DNA of 64,000 bases from Keguizhuia sedimenti (GTDB lineage Bacteria; Pseudomonadota; Gammaproteobacteria; Burkholderiales; Burkholderiaceae_D), in the NCBI GenBank assembly GCA_030715135.1, contig JAUYVH010000004.1:124001-188000 (forward strand). The letters run 5' to 3'. The notes below the pieces were generated by a model. That model had not been told where the DNA came from. It did not search any database and saw only the letters and a list, made by a program, of their open reading frames with translations. This document shows, one piece after another, positions 27,724 through 35,687 of the stretch (positions within the stretch are counted from its first letter, which is position 1; the number at the start of each line of letters is the position of its first letter). Position numbers and translations under genes: made by a program.

Positions 27724-27745
27724 TGTTTATTCCGAAAAAATCGCC

Positions 27746-28201
27746 ATGATACCGAATCGTATTGTTCTCGACACGAACGTCTGCATTGACTTGTTCGTCT
27801 TTCGCGACCCGCGTTGGGAACGTTTGCTCCATGCCTTGGAATCCAGGCAAATAGAAGCAGTAACCCGCAAGGACTGTCGATCGGAATGGCTGTTCGTCCT
27901 GGGATATCCTCATCTTCCTCTGAACGATGCTTCACGAATGGAAGCAATCAGCCGGTTCGACGATTTGATTACCTGTATCGAGCCCCTTCCGATAGCCTCG
28001 TCTGTCGAACTTCCGGTATGCAAGGATAAGGACGACCAGAAATTTCTTCAATTGGCCTTGCAGGCGGATGCAAGCATTCTCATTACGAAGGACAAGGCCT
28101 TGCTTAAGTTGGCAAAACGGCTGGCGCGGAAAGGATTGTTTTGCGTCCAGACTCCAGAAGCCTGGATGCACGTCCAACTGGCAGCAGACAGCCTGCTGTG
28201 A
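27746..28201 (+). CDS. PIN-domain protein (putative toxin-type ribonuclease)
   Basis: 151 aa protein of the PIN fold, with metal-binding acidic residues in IVLDTNVCID (Asp8), KDDQKFLQLA (about 99-108) and ITKDKALL (about 119-126). These occupy the usual PIN active-site positions. The family is often labelled a toxin component, but no antitoxin gene is adjacent: yaaA is divergent and a glutathione transferase gene is convergent. Solitary members are common in Burkholderiales and may be housekeeping RNases. I chose the ATG before IPNRIVLD; an upstream GTG would read 27 residues antisense to yaaA. Confidence 0.82.
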   Translation: MIPNRIVLDTNVCIDLFVFRDPRWERLLHALESRQIEAVTRKDCRSEWLFVLGYPHLPLNDASRMEAISRFDDLITCIEPLPIASSVELPVCKDKDDQKFLQLALQADASILITKDKALLKLAKRLARKGLFCVQTPEAWMHVQLAADSLL

Positions 28202-28222
28202 TGCGGCTGTCCGGATGAGTCG

Positions 28223-28873
28223 TTAATGTTTTCTGGCTTTCAGTGCCTCCTGATTCGCCTTGCGATCGGCGACGACTTTTTGCATGGCCGGACGCTCGGC
28301 CAGCATTTTCGTATACTCCCGGATCGGAAATTCTGCGAGCACATCCTCACCGAATACCGCCTTGGATGCCATCGAGACCAGCGGAAGATGCATGACCGCG
28401 GCGCAGTCTGCGGCAGTAAATTCAGTGCCGGCGATATATGGGGAAAACTTCGCAAGCTTGGCAAAGGCTTTTGCATTGCGCTTTAACAGTTTTTCTGCGC
28501 GTGCCTTGGCCTCTTCGGAAATCTCACCTCCGAAAAACGCCTTCGGATAAAGTTCACGGGCCACGAGTTCCAGGTGCAGCTCCATGAAAATGATTAATTC
28601 ACGTACCTTGGCGGCGGCAAACGGATCGGATGGATAGAGCGGCTTTTCCGGATAGGCTGCTTCGATATACTCAAGCAATGCCTGCGATTCACATAGACTG
28701 CCTTTATCGGTCTCAAGGAAAGGCACCTTGCCTGTCGGAGATTTAGCCAGCAGTTCCGGTGTTTTCTCGTCAGCCCACACCAGTTCTTCCTCGAACTGGA
28801 CGCCTTTCTCCAACAAGGCAAGTTTAACTTTATTGTAATAATTGCTTACTGCGAAGCCGCATAATTTGAGCAC
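28223..28873 (-). CDS. Glutathione S-transferase family protein
   Basis: 216 aa cytosolic GST. The N-terminal thioredoxin-like domain (1-78) has the cis-Pro segment GKVPFLETDKG and the glutathione-binding ESQALLEYIE. The all-helical C-terminal domain (about 88-205) has an N-capping TAADCAAVMHLP motif. The N-terminus CGFAVSNYYNKVKL places Ser or Tyr near the thiol site; class is uncertain. Monocistronic. Substrate unknown. Confidence 0.88.
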   Translation of the reverse strand: MLKLCGFAVSNYYNKVKLALLEKGVQFEEELVWADEKTPELLAKSPTGKVPFLETDKGSLCESQALLEYIEAAYPEKPLYPSDPFAAAKVRELIIFMELHLELVARELYPKAFFGGEISEEAKARAEKLLKRNAKAFAKLAKFSPYIAGTEFTAADCAAVMHLPLVSMASKAVFGEDVLAEFPIREYTKMLAERPAMQKVVADRKANQEALKARKH

Positions 28874-29014
28874 AGTTTCTCCTTTGAGAATGGTGGATAG
28901 TCAGTGAATTTGGCAGATGCCAAACAGGCAGGTTATAAATATGAGAATATTGCAAGTATATCGGCAATAAAGAATCGCCGTTTTTTCAACCATTGCTGAA
29001 GTGTGACGTCCAAC

Positions 29015-29743
29015 ATGCCCGCAGAACTTCAAGCATCCAGGCAGGATGCCAGTCTTATTCTGACCATTACAAATCCTGGAGCGGAGAACATTCTGCATCC
29101 GGACATTTATGCTGCAGCGATAGAAACGCTTTCAACGGCCGAACGTGACGACTCGGTCCGCACGGTCATCTTGACCGGCTCGGGGAATACCTTTTGCAGC
29201 GGGACAGCGAAACTATCCGATAAAACAGGAAAATCCGATGTGCTGGATGGTCTCGATTCTTTTCAAGGTTGGATAGAGGCGATTCTGGACTGCCCGAAAC
29301 CCGTGATCTCCGCAGTAGAAGGCCTGGCAGCCGGTGCAGGATTCGCTCTTGCATTGGCAAGCGACTTCATCGTCGCAGGCAATTCGGCAAAATTTTCCAT
29401 GCCCTCGGTTAAATCGGCGCTGACTCCGGAATCCGGAACATGGTTCCTGGCACACATCCTGCCCCGCCAAATGGCAGCGGAAATTCTGCTTTATGGCAAA
29501 CCGATCACTGCCTCCAGAATGCATCAATTGGGTCTTGTCAACCGCCTGTCCGATGATGGCGGGGCATTGGGCGCCGCCCTGGCATGGGCGGAGGAAATAG
29601 CCATTCTTCCATCCGACGTTATTGAGCGGCTCAAAAGCATGTTGCGTGAAGCAAGCACGCTCCCGCTGAACAGGTATTCGGAAATCGAGAAGCAGAATTT
29701 CATGGAATGCCTGCACTGGCGTCACTCACAGGAAACCACATGA
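29015..29743 (+). CDS. Enoyl-CoA hydratase/isomerase family protein
   Basis: 242 aa crotonase-fold protein. The oxyanion-hole segment GSGNTFCSG (about 52-60) and the second Gly-rich loop AVEGLAAGAGFALALASD (about 91-108) are typical of the family. The position of one usual catalytic Glu reads SVKSALTPESG, so it may hydrate or isomerise an unusual acyl-CoA. A start at MPAEL was preferred to a GTG four codons earlier. A histidine phosphatase gene follows after 32 bases, suggesting an operon. Confidence 0.85.
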   Translation: MPAELQASRQDASLILTITNPGAENILHPDIYAAAIETLSTAERDDSVRTVILTGSGNTFCSGTAKLSDKTGKSDVLDGLDSFQGWIEAILDCPKPVISAVEGLAAGAGFALALASDFIVAGNSAKFSMPSVKSALTPESGTWFLAHILPRQMAAEILLYGKPITASRMHQLGLVNRLSDDGGALGAALAWAEEIAILPSDVIERLKSMLREASTLPLNRYSEIEKQNFMECLHWRHSQETT

Positions 29744-29775
29744 TGGATACCTTAGCGTAGAAAGAAACGGATTTC

Positions 29776-30480
29776 ATGATTGCGCACTCAAGACGCCGCC
29801 TCTACTTAATGCGCCATGGCAGCGTGACCTACTTCGATGAGGACGGCAAACCGCATATTCCTGATCTTGTATCCCTGGATGAATCCGGTTGCCTCCAGGC
29901 GACCGCTGCGGGACGCATATTTGCCGAGCACAATATCAGCTTTGATCGCGTCATCGTGTCGGACCTGCCGCGCACCAGGGAAACTGCATTGCGGGTACTG
30001 GCCGAAACCGGACAGAGGCTGTCCCCGGAGGAATGGCCCGAACTAAGGGAAATCAAGGGCGGCGACCTGGAAAAAATAAGGGACGACGAACTGAAAGACG
30101 CCTTCCTCGGAGCCTTTGACGGTGTTGTGTCGGAACATAAACGGTTTCTCGCCGGAGAAAGCGTCGGCGAATTGATGGATCGCGTCTATCCTTGCCTGAA
30201 CAAGCTGCTAAGCGATGATTCTTGGGACACCGCCCTCATGGTGCTGCACGGAGGCGTCAATCGCGCCATCCTCTCTCATGCACTGACTGGTCAACGCATG
30301 TTTCTCGGCCATCTGGGGCAAGCGGCCGGATGCATCAATGTCCTGGATGTAGGAAGAAATGAGAGCGACTGGGTTGTACGCGTCATCAACTACGCGCCGC
30401 TGTCCAGCCTCCAGAGCGACTCACGCCACACCATGATGGAGATTTATTTTAGCCAGTACAAGAAGTCCCGCGGACTGTAG
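29776..30480 (+). CDS. Histidine phosphatase family protein
   Basis: 234 aa member of the phosphoglycerate-mutase-like superfamily. The phosphohistidine site is LMRHGSV (His at about residue 14), followed by conserved SDLPRTRETA (about 60-69), a Glu-bearing ELREIKGGDLE segment and the second His in VLHGGVNRAIL. It lies between an enoyl-CoA hydratase and a GST gene in the same direction with short gaps (32 and 33 bases). The substrate is unknown. Confidence 0.87.
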   Translation: MIAHSRRRLYLMRHGSVTYFDEDGKPHIPDLVSLDESGCLQATAAGRIFAEHNISFDRVIVSDLPRTRETALRVLAETGQRLSPEEWPELREIKGGDLEKIRDDELKDAFLGAFDGVVSEHKRFLAGESVGELMDRVYPCLNKLLSDDSWDTALMVLHGGVNRAILSHALTGQRMFLGHLGQAAGCINVLDVGRNESDWVVRVINYAPLSSLQSDSRHTMMEIYFSQYKKSRGL

Positions 30481-30513
30481 TCTCAACCACTTCAAAGCCA
30501 GTAGAGGAAAAAA

Positions 30514-31206
30514 ATGATTCAAGTCTACTCTGACGCTACACCCAATGGCCACAAGGTCCATATCATGCTGGAGGAATGCGGTTTGTCTTACAAGGTCCAC
30601 CATGTGGATATCGGTGCCGGGGACCAGTTCAAACCTGAATTTCTTGCAATCTCGCCGAACAACAAGATCCCCGCTATCGTCGATCCCGATGGGCCGGATG
30701 GCCAGCCCATGCCGATATTCGAATCCGGCGCGATCCTGATTTACCTTGCAAGCAAGACCGGGCGATTTCTTGGCAATACCGACCGTGAAAAATTCGTCAC
30801 CCTGCAATGGCTGATGTTTCAGATGGGCAGTATCGGACCAATGCTCGGTCAGGCGCACCATTTCAGAGTTTATGCGCCCGAGAAAATCGAATACGCAGTC
30901 AACCGATATACCAATGAAGCGCGCCGCCTTTACGGCGTGATGGATAAGCGCCTGTCGTCAAATGCCTATCTCGCCGGCTCCGACTACACGATTGCCGATA
31001 TCGCCACCTTTCCCTGGATACGCTCATGGCAAAATCAGGGAATCGACTGGGCCGATTTTCCTCATGCCAAACGCTGGTTCGACGAGATTAACGAGCGTCC
31101 TGCCGTCAAGCGCGGCGTTGCCGTACTGGCCGATACACGCAAAAGCCTGACAGACGAGAAGTCTAAGGAGATATTATTCGGCGCAATGCAGTATGCAAAA
31201 CACTGA
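30514..31206 (+). CDS. YfcG/YghU-like glutathione transferase (disulfide oxidoreductase type)
   Basis: 230 aa GST homologue of the nu class, resembling E. coli YfcG and YghU, which act as glutathione-dependent disulfide-bond reductases. Cues are the N-terminus IQVYSDATPNGHKVHIMLEE with Thr/Asn rather than Cys or Tyr at the active site, SPNNKIPAIVDPDG, ESGAILIYLA and the C-terminal TIADIATFPWIRSWQNQGID. An AGAGGAA ribosome site precedes the ATG. It is third in an operon with the hydratase and phosphatase genes and converges on the MaoC gene. Confidence 0.9.
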   Translation: MIQVYSDATPNGHKVHIMLEECGLSYKVHHVDIGAGDQFKPEFLAISPNNKIPAIVDPDGPDGQPMPIFESGAILIYLASKTGRFLGNTDREKFVTLQWLMFQMGSIGPMLGQAHHFRVYAPEKIEYAVNRYTNEARRLYGVMDKRLSSNAYLAGSDYTIADIATFPWIRSWQNQGIDWADFPHAKRWFDEINERPAVKRGVAVLADTRKSLTDEKSKEILFGAMQYAKH

Positions 31207-31223
31207 GAACTTTGCGAGCCCGG

Positions 31224-31688
31224 TTAAGCATCCGCAAGATAATATCTGACAAGCAGTTCCGCTACGCATGCAGGCTTGCTTTCACCGTCCGTTTCTATAA
31301 CGGCCTGCCATGCCGCCTGGACTGAATCCGCCGTGGCTTCCAGCGACAATAATGTGAAACGCGCCCGAACCCGGCTCCCTGCCGGGACGGGCATGGGGAA
31401 GCGGACTTTGTTCAATCCGTAATTCAGTGCCATCCTTATTCCGCCGATATCGATCGACTCCTGCATGAATGTCGATATCAGGGAAAGCGTCAAAAATCCA
31501 TGTGCAATCGTGCTTCCGACTCCCGGTTCCTGACGGCAGCGCTCGCTATCGAGGTGAATCCATTGCTGATCACCGGTTGCAGCCGCAAAGCGATTAATGC
31601 GGTCCTGGTCGATTAATGCCCAGTCAGAAACGGCTATTTCCTGTCCGGTCAGTTCTGCGAGTGCGACAAGTGAAGGGATAGTTTGCAT
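31224..31688 (-). CDS. MaoC-family (R)-enoyl-CoA hydratase
   Basis: 154 aa hot-dog-fold hydratase. The catalytic motif FAAATGDQQWIHLDSERC (about 32-49) carries the Asp and His of (R)-specific hydratases, followed by STIAHGFLTLSLI. Such enzymes convert 2-enoyl-CoA to (R)-3-hydroxyacyl-CoA, a possible route to PHA monomers, which is interesting because the phaC region lacks phaAB; the link is inference. The ATG at 31688 was preferred to a TTG three codons upstream. It ends 17 bases from the GST gene, on the opposite strand. Confidence 0.88.
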   Translation of the reverse strand: MQTIPSLVALAELTGQEIAVSDWALIDQDRINRFAAATGDQQWIHLDSERCRQEPGVGSTIAHGFLTLSLISTFMQESIDIGGIRMALNYGLNKVRFPMPVPAGSRVRARFTLLSLEATADSVQAAWQAVIETDGESKPACVAELLVRYYLADA

Positions 31689-31796
31689 GATAAGCAATAC
31701 TACACCGTGAGGTGCAAAGCAGCGCTACCCGTTAGATATGCCGGAAGATTTCCGCTGTCACTTCCTTTTGTCGGATCTCATCCAGTGTTCGATTGC

Positions 31797-32048
31797 TCAA
31801 GTTCGGCCTTGATGCGGCGCTTCCTCCCTGTCCCAATTGTCGGTCGGTGGGACAGGCTCCACGTCTTCAATGAGTTTTCCCGGATCCGCTGGCCGTTTAT
31901 GAAGTGCAACCTGGTCTTTTACACAGTGCGCAACATCCCCTGTAGTCGCAATGCATGATTCAAATACATCTGCCACTCCCGCGTCAGCAAATGTATAAAT
32001 AATTTCGTCCACCTGTACTTCATTCGGTGTAATGCGAACAGTTGCCAT
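31797..32048 (-). CDS. Hypothetical small acidic protein
   Basis: 83 aa protein starting at an ATG preceded by a good AGAGGGGAC ribosome site. The first half (ATVRITPNEVQVDEIIYTFA) looks like a beta-strand module, there are two Cys (in ESCIATTGDVAHCVKDQ), and the C-terminus is Pro/Asp/Glu-rich. I recognise no family. A longer reading frame upstream (to 32225) encodes a poor-looking extension and was not used. Confidence 0.55.
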   Translation of the reverse strand: MATVRITPNEVQVDEIIYTFADAGVADVFESCIATTGDVAHCVKDQVALHKRPADPGKLIEDVEPVPPTDNWDREEAPHQGRT

Positions 32049-32281
32049 CGAAGTCCCCTCTGATATGTGAATCCAGGCGATAAGACTCACAGCATAGCAA
32101 AGAGTTTTCGGATAGCTTGCGATGGCAGAAAAGACCAGCGGATAAGCTGCCGGACATGCCTTCAAAGCATTCGCAAACTCTGGCGGCAGCGCATTCCAAC
32201 GTTTGCAGGAATTAAGCAAGCTCAAACTTATTTCCAGGAGTAGCAGTCATAATCCATTTGACAAATACTTAAGGACAAACA

Positions 32282-32707
32282 ATGCAGGTTGCAAATCTGA
32301 AAGGACAACTACTCGATTACTGGGTCGGTCGGGCAAATGGAGCCGACCCTCATGTGCTTCCGGGCAGTGACAATAAACGGCTGGTCATTAACGACTCCTC
32401 AGCGCAATACGGTTTTCGGCTGTATGAGCCGACTCGCGATTGGGCGATCGCCGGACCGATCATCGAGGCGGAAAAAATTTCCATTGTATGGTCCGGCGCC
32501 GCATGGACGGCACGTAAATCTGAAGGGGTGCAGAGCGCTTCCACCTCGGAGGACTCACCGCTTGTAGCTGCCATGCGCTGTTTTGTTGCCAGCAAATTCG
32601 GCGATACGGTGCCGGATCAAAAAGCCGAGGCGGTCCCACCTGACGGGGTCGAAAGACGTACTACGCCACGCTCTCGTGAATTACCGGGTAACGACACCAT
32701 TCATTGA
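32282..32707 (+). CDS. DUF2591/NinX-like phage-type protein
   Basis: 141 aa protein whose N-terminal 100 residues match the DUF2591 pattern seen in lambdoid-phage NinX and related bacterial genes: LKGQLLDYWVGRANG, YEPTRDWAIAGPIIEAEKI, and PLVAAMRCFVASKFGDTVPD. The C-terminal 35 residues are polar and probably disordered. Function is unknown. No other phage gene is nearby, so it is either a solitary domesticated gene or a relic. It is flanked by long gaps. Confidence 0.75.
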   Translation: MQVANLKGQLLDYWVGRANGADPHVLPGSDNKRLVINDSSAQYGFRLYEPTRDWAIAGPIIEAEKISIVWSGAAWTARKSEGVQSASTSEDSPLVAAMRCFVASKFGDTVPDQKAEAVPPDGVERRTTPRSRELPGNDTIH

Positions 32708-32943
32708 TCTGCACGTTCAAGAATACGAGTTAAGGAACTGCAGATTTACCTATTTATTGGTTGCGTAATTCGCGGCAAAAATTTTCTTGAAAAGATTCGC
32801 TTGGACAATTTATTGCCTATTAGATTAATGCCCGCATCTTGAATAGTTTTTCTCAATAGATTATTTTAAATTAATTTACTTTATCTATTTAATGAGAATC
32901 ATTATGATCTTTTTCAACGAAGTGACATCGTATGGAGAAGGTA

Positions 32944-33369
32944 ATGGTTACAGCAGCAAAAACAATTAGCCAAGTTTTTACCCATACAGGAATTGCGTTC
33001 GCAATTGCTTACTGGTTAACCGGCTCGGCTTTGTTTGGCGGCTTGGCTGCCATAATCGAGCCGATTATCAATGTTTCAATCCTGCCCTTGCACCAAAAAA
33101 TTTGGTTACGCATACGCGCCGCCATGCAGAAGTTTGCCAGCAGAGTCGCCACGTTGATAATCGCGGAAAAAATCAGTCAGGTTGGCATGCACATGGCCGT
33201 CGCGTTCGCTGTGATGTTCTGGGCTACAGGATCCCTCGCATTTGGCGGCTTGGCTGCAGTTCTCGAGCCGATATGCAACGTCATCCTTTTACCGTTCCAC
33301 GATCACGCCTGGGAAAAATTCAGGGCAAAGATTCGGATGCGTTTCGAGCATCCTTTCATGGCGGCGTAG
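32944..33369 (+). CDS. Membrane protein with two tandem DUF2061 units
   Basis: 141 aa protein made of two similar halves. Unit one has TISQVFTHTGIAFAIAYWLTG then GGLAAIIEPIINVSILPLHQ; unit two has KISQVGMHMAVAFAVMFWATG then GGLAAVLEPICNVILLPFHD. Each unit has two short hydrophobic helices with a conserved Glu-Pro and His, as in DUF2061 (predicted membrane proteins, usually one copy). The ATG at 32944 follows GGAGAAGG five bases upstream. The upstream region is very AT-rich. Function is unknown. Confidence 0.8.
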   Translation: MVTAAKTISQVFTHTGIAFAIAYWLTGSALFGGLAAIIEPIINVSILPLHQKIWLRIRAAMQKFASRVATLIIAEKISQVGMHMAVAFAVMFWATGSLAFGGLAAVLEPICNVILLPFHDHAWEKFRAKIRMRFEHPFMAA

Positions 33370-33483
33370 CATGCTTCTAAAAACGGGCTTGCATTCATTC
33401 TGAAATGTGAGAGGCAATATCAATGAAAGGCATATTGGCCTTTAAACATGAGACCTTTTTCGCAAGCCTCAATCTTCCACGCC

Positions 33484-33639
33484 CTACTCTTTTGAAGTTT
33501 CTTTCGTCGCTTCGGCAGGCTGATCTTCGGGCAATTTCCCTGCTGCGTCGCGCACCTGTCTGGCCAGCTGATCGCCATGATTTTTGAGTTCCTCCTTGGC
33601 CGGCTGGGCCACCTGAGGTCTGGTTTTATTCTGATCCAT
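33484..33639 (-). CDS. Small hydrophilic protein (51 aa), unknown
   Basis: A short open frame with an ATG at 33639 and a GGAGATG ribosome site directly upstream. The product is highly charged, without hydrophobic segments, with a likely amphipathic helix (AKEELKNHGDQLARQVRDAA, residues 14-33) and a Glu/Lys/Thr tail. Such helices are typical of small stress or DNA-associated proteins, but I recognise no family. Confidence rests on the ribosome site and coding-like composition only. Confidence 0.5.
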   Translation of the reverse strand: MDQNKTRPQVAQPAKEELKNHGDQLARQVRDAAGKLPEDQPAEATKETSKE

Positions 33640-33822
33640 GATTCATCTCCATGTAGTGCAGGAATATGAATAAGGCACGCAGATTCTTGCTTGGTTCATT
33701 TCCTTTTCCAAGCCATCGGAGACTCGCACCACCTCTTTTTAGTTTGCGCAAAATGTACATGTCCAATACTTGATTATTCTTATCATTCGAGACGCGGCAT
33801 CAAAATATAGTGCCACTATTGC

Positions 33823-34071
33823 GTGAACAAGACCGGTGACAAAGTGATAATCGATGACATCCTTGAAGCGCTGGAGGCATTTGAAGCCCACGGCAAACCT
33901 GCGAAATCAGTTTTCCTTGGTGCGCAACGTATGGAGCAATTACAGCAAGTCACGGCAGCGTATCGAGCGGCGGTTGCACCTGAAGAACTTATTACGGCTA
34001 CCTTCTTAGGCTTGCCGGTTAAAGAAGGGGATTTTCCGGCTGACTATATAGGCTTCGGCATCAAAGACTAA
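33823..34071 (+). CDS. Hypothetical small protein
   Basis: 82 aa frame starting with GTG. The product is mostly helical in appearance (IIDDILEALEAFEAHG, RMEQLQQVTAAYRAAVA) and ends with an aromatic-Gly segment (DFPADYIGFGIKD). No known family is recognised. No good ribosome site precedes the GTG at 33823; an in-frame GTG seven codons later is an alternative. A terminator-like hairpin lies at 34215-34242. Confidence 0.45.
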   Translation: MNKTGDKVIIDDILEALEAFEAHGKPAKSVFLGAQRMEQLQQVTAAYRAAVAPEELITATFLGLPVKEGDFPADYIGFGIKD

Positions 34072-34466
34072 GTCGGTATTTCCTGAAAGATTTCAGAAAT
34101 TCCAAAAATCATCGAAGCTTTCGTAGACAGGCTGGCGTTTAGAAAGGATATTTCATAACTGTCGCTCATCGATCCCGGTTACTTCCTGGCTCCGCAATAC
34201 GCCGCGCAAAAAGGAAAAGCCCGCTTTAAAAACGGACTTTTTAAATTGGTGCTGGATGGATACGACCGCCAGCTCCGGTCGACCACTTAAGCAATTTAGA
34301 ATTTCGCAATACCGAGCCAAATGGATCGCTTTCCAAACTTGCTCTGATGGATAGACAGGTTCGACACCATGATCAAAAATAAAGTTCCTGAAGGCAACTT
34401 ATATTTTTGTTATCGGCAAATTTATTTTCAATAATTTAATTAATCAAAAAAGCAGATACCAACTGT
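34072..34466. other. 395-base intergenic region
   Basis: No convincing gene. A terminator-like hairpin is present at 34215-34242 on the plus strand (AAAAGCCCG / CGGACTTTT, one mismatch, then T-run), about 140 bases after the preceding gene. The last 100 bases are very AT-rich, directly after the stop codon of the minus-strand pseudo-receiver gene. Confidence 0.4.
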
Positions 34467-34919
34467 TTAGAGTGCTTCCGTGTCTGGAAGCCCAAGGTGC
34501 AGACGTTTCGCAGCTACTACCCTGATAACATCCAAAAGCTTGCGAAATGCCTGCTCATCGCCCAATTCAATGCGCCATTTGGCAAGTTGCACAAATAAGT
34601 CCCCGCCCAAGACATCAAATGCAGTAACCATAGACTTAAACGCGCCATACGCAAGAATCCCGCCCGTCAACTGGACACATAAAAAAGGGATGTCTTTGGT
34701 TGGCTGATATGCCTTGGAGAATTTCAGAAAGTCATACATTCGGCCATTCTCAAAATGCAGACCGCAAACGATAAGATCGAAATCCGGGCTGAGCGCCGCA
34801 TATGCCTGATCAAGGGAGTGTACGAAAGTAAGATCGTTGCCTTCCAAAATACTAGATATAAGCTCCTGATGGTCAGATCTTATTGCTACTAGAATTTTGA
34901 GGCTCGTTTTGGAAGCCAT
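34467..34919 (-). CDS. Degenerate response-regulator receiver (pseudo-receiver) protein
   Basis: 150 aa stand-alone domain with the alpha/beta order of a CheY-like receiver: strand one KILVAIRSDHQ, strand three FDLIVCGLHF, strand four DIPFLCVQL. Key residues are lost. The acidic pair after strand one is replaced by Arg-Ser, the phosphoacceptor Asp position in DLIVCG is Gly, and the Thr/Ser of strand four is absent. It therefore cannot be phosphorylated in the classical way and may act by protein binding. No kinase or output gene is adjacent. The domain assignment is by fold-like pattern, not certain. Confidence 0.6.
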   Translation of the reverse strand: MASKTSLKILVAIRSDHQELISSILEGNDLTFVHSLDQAYAALSPDFDLIVCGLHFENGRMYDFLKFSKAYQPTKDIPFLCVQLTGGILAYGAFKSMVTAFDVLGGDLFVQLAKWRIELGDEQAFRKLLDVIRVVAAKRLHLGLPDTEAL

Positions 34920-35327
34920 GTATTTTTTGATGATGCGGTATCGAAGAAGAGTGACTCCTGAAATTTATTATAGAAAAGAATTAATATTTTTCAAGTGATC
35001 GAGCCTCGGAGAGAGTCCGGCATCACAGCACAGCAGCTAAAAATCACTAGCTCCAATATGGAGATTAGAGGACTGCCGTAATGAATTCTTTCTAAGACTA
35101 TTACAGACCGCCCAGATAAAGGCTGACCCACTTTCATGCACAAGCTCTCCTACGAGCGCAGCAATGATGAACTCATGGTATAGCGCAGCGAGGCCATATC
35201 GATTGCTGCCTAGACTTAAACGCCAATCTTTAAAAAGAGCTAATTGAACATTCAATGCGAGGAATTAAGGCGACTTTGCAGAGACGCGAAAGCGGCTGCA
35301 GATAAGTCAATTTGGATTTAATGACAA
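34920..35327. other. 408-base region without a supported gene
   Basis: Lies between the pseudo-receiver gene and tRNA-Leu. A 72-codon minus-strand frame at 35037-35255 has no ribosome site or recognisable sequence and is not called. The segment just 5' of the pseudo-receiver start is AT-rich and probably its promoter region. No terminator is obvious after tRNA-Leu. Confidence 0.35.
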
Positions 35328-35420
35328 TGGTGCCCGAGACCGGAATCGAACCGGTACGCCCCCTCTCGGGAAAGCGGCGGATTTTAAGTCCGCTGTGTCT
35401 ACCAATTTCACCACTCGGGC
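35328..35420 (-). tRNA. tRNA-Leu (anticodon TAA)
   Basis: 93-base class II tRNA with encoded CCA. The acceptor stem is GCCCGAG/CTCGGGC, the anticodon loop CTTAAAA gives TAA, and a long variable arm is present. The T-arm contains GGTTCGATTCC. Confidence 0.97.
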
Positions 35421-35429
35421 AATAGCGCG

Positions 35430-35435
35430 ATTGTA
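35430..35435 (-). promoter_or_regulatory. Candidate -10 element of tRNA-Leu
   Basis: TACAAT on the minus strand nine bases before the mature 5' end; a TTGTTA lies 15 bases further upstream. This allows tRNA-Leu its own promoter downstream of the preceding hairpin. Confidence 0.4.
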
Positions 35436-35454
35436 ATGCACTATCGGTACTAAC

Positions 35455-35479
35455 AAAAAAAGCGCCAAGGCGCTTTTTT
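35455..35479 (-). terminator. Terminator after tRNA-Cys
   Basis: Stem AAAAAGCGCC/GGCGCTTTTT with a very short AA centre and T-runs on both strands, between tRNA-Cys and tRNA-Leu. Confidence 0.8.
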
Positions 35480-35486
35480 AGAAAAA

Positions 35487-35560
35487 TGGAGGCGGGGGTC
35501 GGGATCGAACCGGCGTCTACGGCTTTGCAGGCCGCTGCATAACCACTTTGCTACCCCGCC
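35487..35560 (-). tRNA. tRNA-Cys (anticodon GCA)
   Basis: 74-base tRNA with encoded CCA. The acceptor stem is GGCGGGG/CCCCGCC, discriminator U, and anticodon loop CTGCAAA gives GCA. The T-arm contains GGTTCGATCC. Confidence 0.97.
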
Positions 35561-35573
35561 ATGAAGAAGCGGT

Positions 35574-35579
35574 ATTGTA
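35574..35579 (-). promoter_or_regulatory. Candidate -10 element of tRNA-Cys
   Basis: TACAAT on the minus strand 13 bases before the mature 5' end. The -35 zone is weak (CTGCAG at 17 bases). Confidence 0.35.
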
Positions 35580-35649
35580 ACCGCGAATTCGAATCTCTGC
35601 AGAGAAGCGAATACGAGGTCCAATCCGGATTGAAGCATTCTCAACCCAT

Positions 35650-35681
35650 AAAAAAAGGAAGCCTTATGAGCTTCCTTTTTT
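35650..35681 (-). terminator. Terminator after tRNA-Gly
   Basis: Stem AAAAAAGGAAGC/GCTTCCTTTTTT with a six- to eight-base loop and T-runs on both strands, between tRNA-Gly and tRNA-Cys. Confidence 0.8.
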
Positions 35682-35687
35682 GAAATC

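Noticed and set aside
35037-35255. 72-codon minus-strand frame in the gap before tRNA-Leu
   Set aside because: No ribosome site, no conserved-looking segment, and unusual composition; treated as non-coding.
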